This document shows positions 23,276 through 30,785 of a DNA stretch of 44,951 bases, piece after piece. The stretch comes from Desulfovibrio sp. Marseille-P6017 (GTDB lineage Bacteria; Bacillota_A; Clostridia; Peptostreptococcales; Peptostreptococcaceae). Location: contig UWOR01000019.1 of NCBI GenBank assembly GCA_900604495.1, forward strand, positions 1 to 44,951, in the 5' to 3' direction. How positions within the stretch are numbered: position 1 is the first letter of the stretch; every line of letters starts with the position of its first letter. Under the pieces are notes generated by a model. It saw only the letters and a list, made by a program, of their open reading frames with translations. It had not been told where the DNA came from and made no database searches. The position numbers were made by a program, and so were the translations under genes.

Positions 23276-24628
23276 TTAGCAGAATATACCAAATACTACA
23301 GAAGCTATTATTAACATTAATCCTCCACCTAAACGAGAAGATATTTGTGCAAATGATATAAGTTCCATTCTCTTAGCTGCTCCAAGAACTGCTAAGTCTC
23401 CTGAACCACCTCTGTTAGCCATACATAATCCAGCTGTTATTGCAGTTTCTATTGGGTAGAATCCTACAATCCATCCAACAAGACCTGAACCTAATATTGC
23501 TCCTAAAACTATAAATGCAGCTATTACAACGTTACCTATTGTGAATGCAGCTATTAACTCACCTAAGTCAGTAAGAGCTATACCTACACCACACATTATA
23601 ACTAATAAGAATTGCTTAGTGAAGAATCCTTGTAACTTGTTAGCCCCAACTCTTAATTCAGCTGGTATTACACCTATAACGTTTGCTACAGCAACTAATA
23701 CAACCATCCAAGCAAATCTATGTATATCTATTTTTAAAGTAGATCCAAATAATGTAAATTCTGGTATTTGAACAACTTTAGATAATATATTACCTGCAAC
23801 ATAGAATGCACAAGCTAATATTAATCCACAAGCTATTTCTCTTTGAGTTACTTTTACTTCTTCAGTATCTTCTAATTTAGATAAATCTTCAGCATTTCTT
23901 ATTAACTCACCGTTACCAGTTAAAGCTTTTCCGAATTTTAACTCACCGATTTTATTTAATACACCAGCAGATATTATAGCTATTATGTTAGCTATTGTTA
24001 ATATTGATAATCCAAATGATAACCATTGAGCTGGGTCATTTCCAGTAGCGTTTGCATATATATCAGCCATTGGTATTGCACCTGCACCAGTACCACCACC
24101 CATTATAGGTAATACGTATCTAGTTGCAACGTCTGCTGGAGAAACACCAAATATAATTCCACCAACTATACCTAAAAGTATTGCACCAACTATACCTGCA
24201 AGTATTGCTGGTAAGTATCCTGCGAAAGCTTTTAATAATAATTTTCTATTAACAGATAATATTGAACCAGTTATAAGTACTGCTATAAATAAATCTAAGA
24301 AATCAGTTGTGTCCATGAATATCTTTACTGTTTCTATTGTTGCTTCTGGTATTATACCTATATAAACTAAATATGCTGAACCTAAGAATGCAAGTATTGA
24401 ACCACCACCTATATAAGTGTTCCATACAGGTATTCTATCCCCTATCCATCCTAATGCTATACCTAAAGTATAAAGTATTGCGAATGCTCCTATTGTGTTA
24501 CTTGGTAAATAATCACCAAACATAGCTACTAAAGCTATACCTGCTACTGCAGCGTAAATGTGCCAAGACATACCAAATATCTTGAAAGATTCTTTTTTCT
24601 TTGTTTGAGACATGCTTACTGTTGCCAT
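23276..24628 (-). CDS. citS: Citrate/sodium symporter, 2-hydroxycarboxylate family
   Basis: A 450-residue membrane protein of the 2-hydroxycarboxylate transporter family (CitS/CitP/MleP), with about eleven membrane segments. The two re-entrant GGXG loops are present: MGGGTGAGAIPM and ANRGGSGDLAVLG. Conserved Arg near the C-terminus lies in QISSRLGGG. It should take up citrate with Na+, or exchange it for a product. Location between citF and citC in the operon makes citrate the likely substrate rather than malate. ATG preceded by GGAGG at a somewhat long distance. Confidence 0.92.
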   Translation of the reverse strand: MATVSMSQTKKKESFKIFGMSWHIYAAVAGIALVAMFGDYLPSNTIGAFAILYTLGIALGWIGDRIPVWNTYIGGGSILAFLGSAYLVYIGIIPEATIETVKIFMDTTDFLDLFIAVLITGSILSVNRKLLLKAFAGYLPAILAGIVGAILLGIVGGIIFGVSPADVATRYVLPIMGGGTGAGAIPMADIYANATGNDPAQWLSFGLSILTIANIIAIISAGVLNKIGELKFGKALTGNGELIRNAEDLSKLEDTEEVKVTQREIACGLILACAFYVAGNILSKVVQIPEFTLFGSTLKIDIHRFAWMVVLVAVANVIGVIPAELRVGANKLQGFFTKQFLLVIMCGVGIALTDLGELIAAFTIGNVVIAAFIVLGAILGSGLVGWIVGFYPIETAITAGLCMANRGGSGDLAVLGAAKRMELISFAQISSRLGGGLMLIIASVVFGIFC

Positions 24629-24666
24629 CCTCTTAATCCTCCGATAATATATATATTTAATTTTTC

Positions 24667-24722
24667 GACTATGTTAAGTTTTATAATGACTAGCTTTCAT
24701 TAAAAATAAACTTAACATAGTC
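24667..24722 (-). repeat. Intra-operon hairpin between citF and citS
   Basis: A 15-bp perfect inverted repeat, gactatgttaagttt/aaacttaacatagtc (24667-24681 and 24708-24722), with a 26-base loop. On the transcribed minus strand the stem is followed by GAAAAATT rather than a U-run. I therefore read it as an RNA processing or stability element, or a weak terminator, which could set lyase and transporter levels apart. Confidence 0.6.
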
Positions 24723-24756
24723 ATAATTTATAAATTAATATTATTTTTCAATAATA

Positions 24757-26304
24757 TTATTTAACTTTTCTTATAGTGTCTATGATGCTTCCATCTCTGT
24801 ATTCAACTACAGCAACTACTTCATCTGTAAACTCTATTTCTTTTGGTGTTCCAACTAATCTTGTAGCCATAGCTCTTAATTCTTCCATAGTTATTAATGG
24901 AAGGTTAGCAGCTTTGAACTTTTCTAATAAGTCTTTTCTACCTGGGTTAACAGTTACTCCGTAATCTGTAACAACTACGTCTACTGTACTTCCTGGAGTT
25001 ACAACAGTTGTAACCTTATCTATTATTGTAGATAATCTACCTCTTGTTAGTGGTGCAACAAGTATAGACATTTTAGCCATTGCAGCTGTATCACTGTGTC
25101 CACCTGACGCTGCTCTTATAACTCCATCAGAACCAGATATTACGTTAACATTGAAATCTGTATCTATTTCAAGAGCTGATAATATAACAAAGTCTAATTT
25201 GTTAACAGCTGCCGATTTATTTCCTATAGAAGCGTAGAAGTCAGCACTTACTTCAACGTGTTTTTCATTTCTTCCTACTGATTCAGCTGCAGTTAAGTCG
25301 AAACTTTGTGTATCAAATAACTGATCAACTAAACCTTCTTCTAATAACTCTACCATTGGTGCTGTTATACCACCTAATGCATAGCTTAACTTTATATCTC
25401 TTTTCTTTATTTCTTCTTTAACGAATCTAGTAACAGCAAGTGATGCTCCACCAGAACCAGTTTGCATTGAGAATCCATCTACGAATAATCCAGAAGCTTT
25501 CATAACATCTACAACTCTCTTAGCTTGTAATAACTCTTTAGGGTTATTTGTAAATCTAGTAGCTCCAGACATTATTCCTGAAGAATCTCCAACTTCATCA
25601 ACTACTGCAACATAGTCAACTTGAGTTTGAGGTATACTTTGTGGGAAATTTGGATAAGGAACTAATGTATCAGTTACAACTACAACTTTTTCAGCATATT
25701 GTGCATCAACCTTAGCATATCCCATAGCACCACATATAGATTTTCCTTTAACACCGTTAGCGTTCCCCATGCAGTCGGCTGAAGATGCAGCTAAAAATGC
25801 TACGTCTATTTTAACATCTCCTGAAGATATGGCTCTTGCTCTACCTCCATGAGAACGTATAACAGCTGGATATTCAAGTATTCCTTCAGAAACAGCTTGA
25901 GCTAATTTTCCTCTAAGTCCTGAAGTTTCTATTCTATTTACGACACCGTTTTCAATGTGAGCAACAAGACCATTATGAGCACTTGTTAATGAAGAAGCAG
26001 CTATTCTTAAGTTTTTAACTCCCATTTCTGCTAATATATCAACAACTTGCATTAATAACTTATCCCCAGCTCTAAAATGGTGGTGGAAAGATATTGTCAT
26101 TCCATCTTTTATTTCACATTTTTCTATAGCTTCTCTTAAAGAAGAAACTAATTTTGTTCTTCTTACGTGCTCCTTTAAGTTGTCACTGTCAACATTACCT
26201 AATTTATCAGCACTTAAACTACTAAATGGTGCAACGTAAGCTTTTCTATTTTCATAACCTTTTATGTTTTTTAACATTTCGTCGTTTACTCTTTTAGTTT
26301 GCAT
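24757..26304 (-). CDS. citF: Citrate lyase alpha subunit (citrate:acetyl-ACP transferase)
   Basis: A 515-residue protein matching CitF along its length (typically 505-520). Visible blocks include DGMTISFHHHFRAGD, VIRSHGGRARAISSG and VTPGSTVDVVVTDYGVTVNP near the C-terminus. It exchanges the acetyl group on CitD for citrate, giving citryl-CitD. I use the ATG at 26304, preceded by GGAGGTG; an upstream in-frame TTG falls inside that ribosome site. It starts one base after the citE stop codon, so the two are translationally coupled. Confidence 0.95.
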   Translation of the reverse strand: MQTKRVNDEMLKNIKGYENRKAYVAPFSSLSADKLGNVDSDNLKEHVRRTKLVSSLREAIEKCEIKDGMTISFHHHFRAGDKLLMQVVDILAEMGVKNLRIAASSLTSAHNGLVAHIENGVVNRIETSGLRGKLAQAVSEGILEYPAVIRSHGGRARAISSGDVKIDVAFLAASSADCMGNANGVKGKSICGAMGYAKVDAQYAEKVVVVTDTLVPYPNFPQSIPQTQVDYVAVVDEVGDSSGIMSGATRFTNNPKELLQAKRVVDVMKASGLFVDGFSMQTGSGGASLAVTRFVKEEIKKRDIKLSYALGGITAPMVELLEEGLVDQLFDTQSFDLTAAESVGRNEKHVEVSADFYASIGNKSAAVNKLDFVILSALEIDTDFNVNVISGSDGVIRAASGGHSDTAAMAKMSILVAPLTRGRLSTIIDKVTTVVTPGSTVDVVVTDYGVTVNPGRKDLLEKFKAANLPLITMEELRAMATRLVGTPKEIEFTDEVVAVVEYRDGSIIDTIRKVK

Positions 26305-26305
26305 A

Positions 26306-27208
26306 TTAATTTTCACCTCCAACTAATACACCTGCAGCTTCAGCAAGTTGTAACACTCTTTGAGCTCTTTCTATTATTGGTTTATCTACCATCTTACCAT
26401 CAACTGTAAATACCCCTAAGTTATTCTTTAAAGCTTCAGCTGTAGCATCAACTATTTTTTGAGCCTTAGCTATTTCTTTTTCACTTGGAGTGTAAACATC
26501 ATGTATAAGTTCAACTTGTCTTGGATGTATAAGTGACTTACCACCGAATCCCATTCTCTTTATAAGGTTAGCCTCTTTTAAGAATCCTTCATCGTTATTA
26601 ACGTCAGCATAAACTGTATCTAATACTTCAAGTCCGCAAGCACGACCTGCCATAGCTATCATTCCTCTAGCTACGAATAATTCGTCACCTTCTGGAGTTC
26701 TTGTAGTTTTCATACTTGTTACAAAGTCTTCTCCACTTAATGCCATACCTATTAATCTCTTAGTTGGAGATTTAGCTATATTAAAGCAGTTCATTACTCC
26801 TAGAGCAGTTTCTATAGCAACCATTATTTTAGTGCTACCAACTTCCATTCCACATGCTTTTTCTATTTTTTCTATTTCAGCATCTACTGCCATAACATCT
26901 TCTACAGATTCAGTCATAGGTATTCTTACAACTTCAACACCAGCACTTACTACAGCAGCTAAGTCTTCTTGCCAGAACTCTGTAGCAAGTCCATTTATAC
27001 GAACTACAGTTTCTATTCCTAATTCTTTATAGTATTCTCCAAGTTTTTTTAACATGTTATGTACTAAAAATCTTGCAGAATCTTTTTCTGTTATTGCAAT
27101 AGCATCTTCTAAGTCAAACATTACTGAGTCTGGCTTATATATATGAACATCTCTTATTATTCCAGGATTATTTCCAGGAACAAATAGCATCGAACGTCTT
27201 AATTTCAT
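26306..27208 (-). CDS. citE: Citrate lyase beta subunit (citryl-ACP lyase)
   Basis: A 300-residue TIM-barrel protein of the HpcH/HpaI-CitE family. It has LRRSMLFVPGNNPG at the start, SVMFDLEDAIAITEKDSAR with metal-binding acidic residues, and SGEDFVTSMKTTRTPEG, which distinguishes true citrate lyase beta subunits. It cleaves citryl-CitD to oxaloacetate and acetyl-CitD. Strong AAGGAGG site, 12 bp after citD. Oxaloacetate formed here is the substrate of the oad unit. Confidence 0.95.
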   Translation of the reverse strand: MKLRRSMLFVPGNNPGIIRDVHIYKPDSVMFDLEDAIAITEKDSARFLVHNMLKKLGEYYKELGIETVVRINGLATEFWQEDLAAVVSAGVEVVRIPMTESVEDVMAVDAEIEKIEKACGMEVGSTKIMVAIETALGVMNCFNIAKSPTKRLIGMALSGEDFVTSMKTTRTPEGDELFVARGMIAMAGRACGLEVLDTVYADVNNDEGFLKEANLIKRMGFGGKSLIHPRQVELIHDVYTPSEKEIAKAQKIVDATAEALKNNLGVFTVDGKMVDKPIIERAQRVLQLAEAAGVLVGGEN

Positions 27209-27220
27209 TTTTGCCCCTCC

Positions 27221-27505
27221 TTACATCCACTTGTAATCGCTAGACTTTGCTGAACGATATACTGCAGTTTGTACTCTACTTTTTATTACAGGATCTATAG
27301 CCCCTTTGTCATTTGCAAATACTTTTGCATTTTCTACATTAAGTTCTTTAAGAGTTTCTTTGATAACGTTTTCAATTTGTTCTCCGAACTGAGCTTTAAC
27401 TGTACTTTCAAGTTCTATAACAATACCATTTTCATTTGGTTCTAGTATTATTTGTATATCACTTGATTCTAAAGTACCAGCGCTAGCAACTATTGTTAAT
27501 TCCAT
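27221..27505 (-). CDS. citD: Citrate lyase gamma subunit (acyl carrier protein)
   Basis: A 94-residue acyl carrier protein. SAGTLESSDI places the prosthetic-group serine at residue 14, the same position as in Klebsiella CitD, and the family block DKGAIDPVIKSRVQTAVYR is present. It carries the 2'-(5''-phosphoribosyl)-3'-dephospho-CoA arm added by CitX/CitG and acetylated by CitC. I use the ATG at 27505 with GGAGG ten bases upstream; an in-frame TTG further up overlaps this site. First gene of the cit operon. Confidence 0.95.
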   Translation of the reverse strand: MELTIVASAGTLESSDIQIILEPNENGIVIELESTVKAQFGEQIENVIKETLKELNVENAKVFANDKGAIDPVIKSRVQTAVYRSAKSSDYKWM

Positions 27506-27540
27506 AGCAAGTATTCCTCCAATCAATTTTTACGACTTTT

Positions 27541-27612
27541 TTGGTATACAATATTTTTTTTCTGTATCCCAATCGACAAATTAATTATATAGGCTTTTTT
27601 TTCTTTATTCAA
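27541..27612 (-). promoter_or_regulatory. cit operon promoter with a GntR-type operator
   Basis: Minus-strand -35 TTGAAT (27607-27612), 17-base spacer, consensus -10 TATAAT (27584-27589). About 30 bases into the transcript lies TTGGTATACAA (27541-27551), identical to one of the oad operators, suggesting a roadblock or initiation-blocking repressor site. The remaining part of the roughly 300-bp gap to 27823 holds only A/T-rich sequence and the terminator of the next unit. Confidence 0.82.
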
Positions 27613-27725
27613 TAATATTTATTCACTTTTTTTAACAAGCATTTTAAAAACCTCATAAAACGTTTAAATTCCAACATTTCACAAATTGTTTTTTTAGTGT
27701 TTTTTTAATATAATTATACTTTAAT

Positions 27726-27797
27726 AAAAATAAAGTGCTATAAAAATACAGTTTATTGAGTATTACGCAAACTTTGTATTTTATAACACTTTATTTT
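27726..27797 (-). terminator. Terminator of the bioY-DUF1284 unit
   Basis: A long stem of about 22 bp with one bulge (arms 27726-27750 and 27775-27797), followed on the minus strand by TTTTTATT. It closes the unit ending with the small gene at 27823. Confidence 0.8.
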
Positions 27798-27822
27798 AAG
27801 ATAATTTAATTTTTAATTTTAT

Positions 27823-28017
27823 CTAATCTAAATGTTTCAAGTAAACTAGATATTCCTCTATTAAACCGTCATTGTCAATTACAATTTTATATTCATTGTA
27901 ATGAGCATTATGAGGTTTTATATACTTGCATTCAATTACACAATCGTTATCTTCTAGTTCTAAAAATTCTATATCTTTTAAAAATTTTCTACCTATTAAT
28001 TCCTTTACCCTATTCAT
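27823..28017 (-). CDS. Small hypothetical protein downstream of DUF1284
   Basis: A 64-residue acidic protein, predicted mixed strand and helix, with the stretch LELEDNDCVIECKYIKPHN. No family recognised. ATG preceded by GAGGGG; 17 bp after the DUF1284 gene and followed by a strong terminator, so it is probably the last gene of the bioY unit. No signal peptide or membrane span. Confidence 0.65.
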   Translation of the reverse strand: MNRVKELIGRKFLKDIEFLELEDNDCVIECKYIKPHNAHYNEYKIVIDNDGLIEEYLVYLKHLD

Positions 28018-28034
28018 AATATCCCCTCATTTTA

Positions 28035-28451
28035 CTACAATATATATTTTTTGCAGTTCGTTACATGGTACCATTCACAGCTCCTACATATGTCATCAAA
28101 TATCACTTCATTAATATTATTATATACTAAGTTTTCTATATATTTATAGTTGTATACACCTTCTTTAATATTAAAGTATTTAATCATTTTACAATCTATT
28201 AGATTTACTTTTTCTTGAGAGTTACATATATTATCATCTAATTTATTTGGACAACTTTCACAAATACTATCTGTAGAGTAGACTATTTCAACTTTATTTA
28301 CTTCGTTCTCTAGATTATAAGACTTCAAAAACTCATTATATACTTTAAGATTTCTTATAATACTTTCTATTTTAATAGAAAATTCTTTGCTATATCTACT
28401 ACCTGTATATGCTCTCATACAAAGTATATGGTGCGGTCTTATTTTTAACAT
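28035..28451 (-). CDS. DUF1284 cysteine-rich protein
   Basis: A 138-residue protein starting with the DUF1284 signature RPHHILCMRAYTG. Eight further cysteines follow, including CESCPNKLDDNIC and ICRSCEWYHVTNC, suggesting a metal or Fe-S site. Function unknown. It begins four bases after the bioY stop with a weak GGTTGGTG site, so it is probably coupled to bioY. I cannot tell whether it acts in biotin metabolism. Confidence 0.85.
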   Translation of the reverse strand: MLKIRPHHILCMRAYTGSRYSKEFSIKIESIIRNLKVYNEFLKSYNLENEVNKVEIVYSTDSICESCPNKLDDNICNSQEKVNLIDCKMIKYFNIKEGVYNYKYIENLVYNNINEVIFDDICRSCEWYHVTNCKKYIL

Positions 28452-28455
28452 TATT

Positions 28456-28986
28456 TTACACCAACCTTATTCTTTTACTTACAGTTACACCTATACTTAT
28501 AGCTAAAATTATTTTTATTAAATCTACAAATACAAACGGCGCTACGCAGTATAGTATACTTTGATATATACTAACTTTTGTAATTATAGAAAACATAACT
28601 GTACCTACTGCATAATCCATAACCAGCCCTAATGTCATAGCTACAAAAACATATAATTTTGATGAATATCTTTCTGATACAAATCCAACTATAAATGCCA
28701 TAATCGGACAACCTAGTAAAAATCCGCCTGTAGGTCCTAGTAATATACCAATACCCCCACTCATTTGGGCAAATACAGGCATTCCTACTGCACCTAGTAA
28801 TAAGTATATAACCATAGATAAAAATCCTCTTTTAGATCCTAATATCATTCCAGCAAGTGCAACTGAAAATATTAACATAGTTAATGGTACTGTTGTAAAT
28901 GGAAGTGGGATAGCTATTTGCGCTAATATAGCAGTTAAAGCTGCAAATAGTCCACTTAATACTATATCTGTTGTTTTTAATCTCAT
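28456..28986 (-). CDS. bioY: Biotin transporter substrate-binding subunit BioY
   Basis: A 176-residue membrane protein with about six spans and BioY hallmarks: IPLPFTTVPLTM near the N-terminus, then LGAVGMPVFAQMSGGIGILLGPTGGFLLG with the GPTGGF biotin-site loop. It is the S-component of an ECF-type biotin importer; no EcfAAT genes are in the window, so it would share those encoded elsewhere or work alone. Biotin is needed by the oxaloacetate decarboxylase carrier. Its promoter carries a BirA-like operator, so low biotin should switch it on. Confidence 0.94.
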   Translation of the reverse strand: MRLKTTDIVLSGLFAALTAILAQIAIPLPFTTVPLTMLIFSVALAGMILGSKRGFLSMVIYLLLGAVGMPVFAQMSGGIGILLGPTGGFLLGCPIMAFIVGFVSERYSSKLYVFVAMTLGLVMDYAVGTVMFSIITKVSIYQSILYCVAPFVFVDLIKIILAISIGVTVSKRIRLV

Positions 28987-29003
28987 TAATTACTTCTCCT
29001 TTT

Positions 29004-29065
29004 AGTTAACCACATCATATTTATAAGTTTACCTTTATTATAATTATATCTTAATTTTACGTCAA
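29004..29065 (-). promoter_or_regulatory. bioY promoter with a BirA-like operator
   Basis: Minus-strand -35 TTGACG (29060-29065), 17-base spacer, consensus TATAAT (29037-29042). Just at the start site, AGTTAACC-N14-AGTTTACC (29004-29033, plus strand) matches the Firmicute BirA pattern GTTAACC-N14-GGTTTAC closely. Confidence 0.7.
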
Positions 29066-29095
29066 CTTAATTTTTAATATTTTATATAAATAAAC

Positions 29096-29146
29096 AAAGC
29101 GGCTGATAAAATAAATTTAAAGTGAAATTATTTTATCAACCGCTTT
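29096..29146 (-). terminator. Terminator of the 91-residue protein gene
   Basis: A 19-bp stem (29096-29114 and 29128-29146) with a single irregular position that is a G-U pair on the minus strand, followed by U-containing sequence. It points to minus-strand use, after the gene ending at 29156. Confidence 0.75.
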
Positions 29147-29155
29147 TATATTTAA

Positions 29156-29431
29156 TTAATCAATTATAAATCGGATTTTATCTCCATTGCTTCTTTCTAG
29201 ATATGCTATTTCTCCAACAACATTGTATTCAAAAGCATCAAGCATTATTTTTAGTAGTTTTTGACTATCAATAATATCATCCTGATTTTTGAAGAAGTCA
29301 ATTGCATTATTTGCAACTAATCTTTTCACAAAACTTATTGGTAGCTTTAAAAAAATATTATCACCTGTATTTGCAGATATTTTTATTTTTAAAAATCGCT
29401 CATCATATCTCACTCCACTAAGTTTATTCAC
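29156..29431 (-). CDS. Small conserved-type protein, SHOCT-like fold suspected
   Basis: A 91-residue soluble protein with the pattern FLKIKISANTGDNIFLKLP (a strand pair), then a helical part, and a closing VVGEIAYLERSNGDKIRFIID. This resembles a group of clostridial proteins with a short strand-rich start, a central helix and an IVDVESEDGDKVKI-like end, often annotated as SHOCT-like. The assignment is from memory of the pattern and is weak. GTG start with AGGAGG ten bases upstream. Function unknown. Confidence 0.6.
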   Translation of the reverse strand: MNKLSGVRYDERFLKIKISANTGDNIFLKLPISFVKRLVANNAIDFFKNQDDIIDSQKLLKIMLDAFEYNVVGEIAYLERSNGDKIRFIID

Positions 29432-29568
29432 TAAATTTCATCCTCCTATAATAATATATATAGTTAAATAAGTTACCTTGTCTTATTTATATTCTCTAAT
29501 TTGTAAATAAATTCATTTTATGATAAAATCATTAATGGTATTATTAATATTTTAAGGAGATGAAATAA

Positions 29569-30318
29569 TTGCTTAACTATATAAAATTCGTACTTTATTT
29601 AATATTAGTATTATGCTTAGCTATTCCAAAATTAATTAAATATGAATTAAATCCTAGTAAGTACTCGGTTGATGAAATGTTTAGTTTTTTACAAAAACAT
29701 GCTAGAAAAGCACTTTCTATTGTAAATATTAATTTAAACGTTTTAGGAAAAGATAGATTACCAGAAGACCCGTCTTTATTTATAATAAATCATTCTAGTA
29801 TGTTAGATAGCTTCATATTATTAGCTAGTGTTGATAGACCTATTGGAGTTGTCATTGCAGATGTTCCTGTTTGGAGAAATATGCCTGTTATAAGTCACTG
29901 GGTTAAACTAATAAAATGCGTATATATAAATCGAGAAAATACTCGAGAAGGCATAAAAAGTATAATAGAGACTTCTAAAAATATAATAGAAGGACACAGT
30001 ATGGCTATATTTCCAGAGGGAGATTTAACATGGGTAAAAGATCCAAATGCTTTAATATCAGATTTTAGAGCTGGCTCACTAAAAATTGCATATAAAGCTA
30101 ATTGCCCTATAATCCCATTAGTAATAAAAAATTCTAAAGAAACATATAGTGGATACGAGCCAATTGGTAAAATTAAGTCTATGAATGTTGAGGTAGAATT
30201 CTTAGATCCAGTATATGATCATATAGAAAATCCTAAATTAAAATCTACGGTTTTAAGTAATGAAATAAAAGATAATATGATTGATGTAATCGCAAAATTT
30301 CAAAAAAAGCGTAGTTAA
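29569..30318 (+). CDS. 1-acyl-sn-glycerol-3-phosphate acyltransferase (PlsC family)
   Basis: A 249-residue membrane-associated acyltransferase. It has the catalytic HX4D motif NHSSMLD (H75, D80), the FPEGD block at 148-152 (usually FPEGTR), and an N-terminal hydrophobic span (about 5-20). It should transfer an acyl chain to lysophosphatidic acid to form phosphatidic acid. FPEGD instead of FPEGTR is a mild departure that could reflect another lysophospholipid acceptor. TTG start with AAGGAGATG upstream. Monocistronic with a shared terminator. Confidence 0.87.
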   Translation: MLNYIKFVLYLILVLCLAIPKLIKYELNPSKYSVDEMFSFLQKHARKALSIVNINLNVLGKDRLPEDPSLFIINHSSMLDSFILLASVDRPIGVVIADVPVWRNMPVISHWVKLIKCVYINRENTREGIKSIIETSKNIIEGHSMAIFPEGDLTWVKDPNALISDFRAGSLKIAYKANCPIIPLVIKNSKETYSGYEPIGKIKSMNVEVEFLDPVYDHIENPKLKSTVLSNEIKDNMIDVIAKFQKKRS

Positions 30319-30349
30319 CTTTTTATAAGTTACTACGCTTTTTTTTATA
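30302..30349. terminator. Bidirectional terminator between plsC-like and arsC-like genes
   Basis: Stem aaaaaagcgtagt/actacgctttttt with a short extension at the loop; U-run on the plus strand and A-run giving U-run on the minus strand. It lies between two convergent genes. Confidence 0.85.
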
Positions 30350-30698
30350 ATAATTTATTTTTCCATTCATCTTCTTTAAATCCTAATAAAACATTTTTAT
30401 CATCATAAACTAATGGTCTTTTTATAAGCATACCATCACTTGATAATATTTCTAAAAGTTTATTCTCTGATTCATTTTTAATTATATCCTTAAGCCCTAG
30501 CTCTCTGTATTTAACTCCACTAGTGTTGAAAAACTTCTTTATTTCATATCCACTAAGTTTATATATTCTTTCTAATTCTTCTTTACTTGGTGGATTTTCA
30601 GTTATTTCGATCTCTTCAAACTGTATGTTATTTTCATTTAACCATTTTTTAGCTTTTCTAACAGTTGAACATTTAGCATATCCATAAAACTTAATCAT
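30345..30698 (-). CDS. ArsC/Spx-family protein
   Basis: A 117-residue protein of the arsenate reductase-like family: KFYGYAKCSTVRKAKKWL with a single N-terminal cysteine (C10, CST rather than Spx-type CxxC), then PPSKEELERI and GLKDIIKNESENKLLEILSSDGMLIKRPLVY containing the family's LLS-DG-LIKRP. It fits the YffB/ArsC-like branch commonly labelled arsenate reductase family. True arsenate reduction is not shown, and no ars genes are near. The RNA-polymerase binding role of Spx is also unproven here. Confidence 0.82.
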   Translation of the reverse strand: MIKFYGYAKCSTVRKAKKWLNENNIQFEEIEITENPPSKEELERIYKLSGYEIKKFFNTSGVKYRELGLKDIIKNESENKLLEILSSDGMLIKRPLVYDDKNVLLGFKEDEWKNKLL

Positions 30699-30785
30699 AT
30701 TAAAATTAAAAAATTCCTTTCATTTATCATTATTTTTAGTATCTACCCTTATTATTTATGTTTTAATCATTTTTTATAATTTTTA

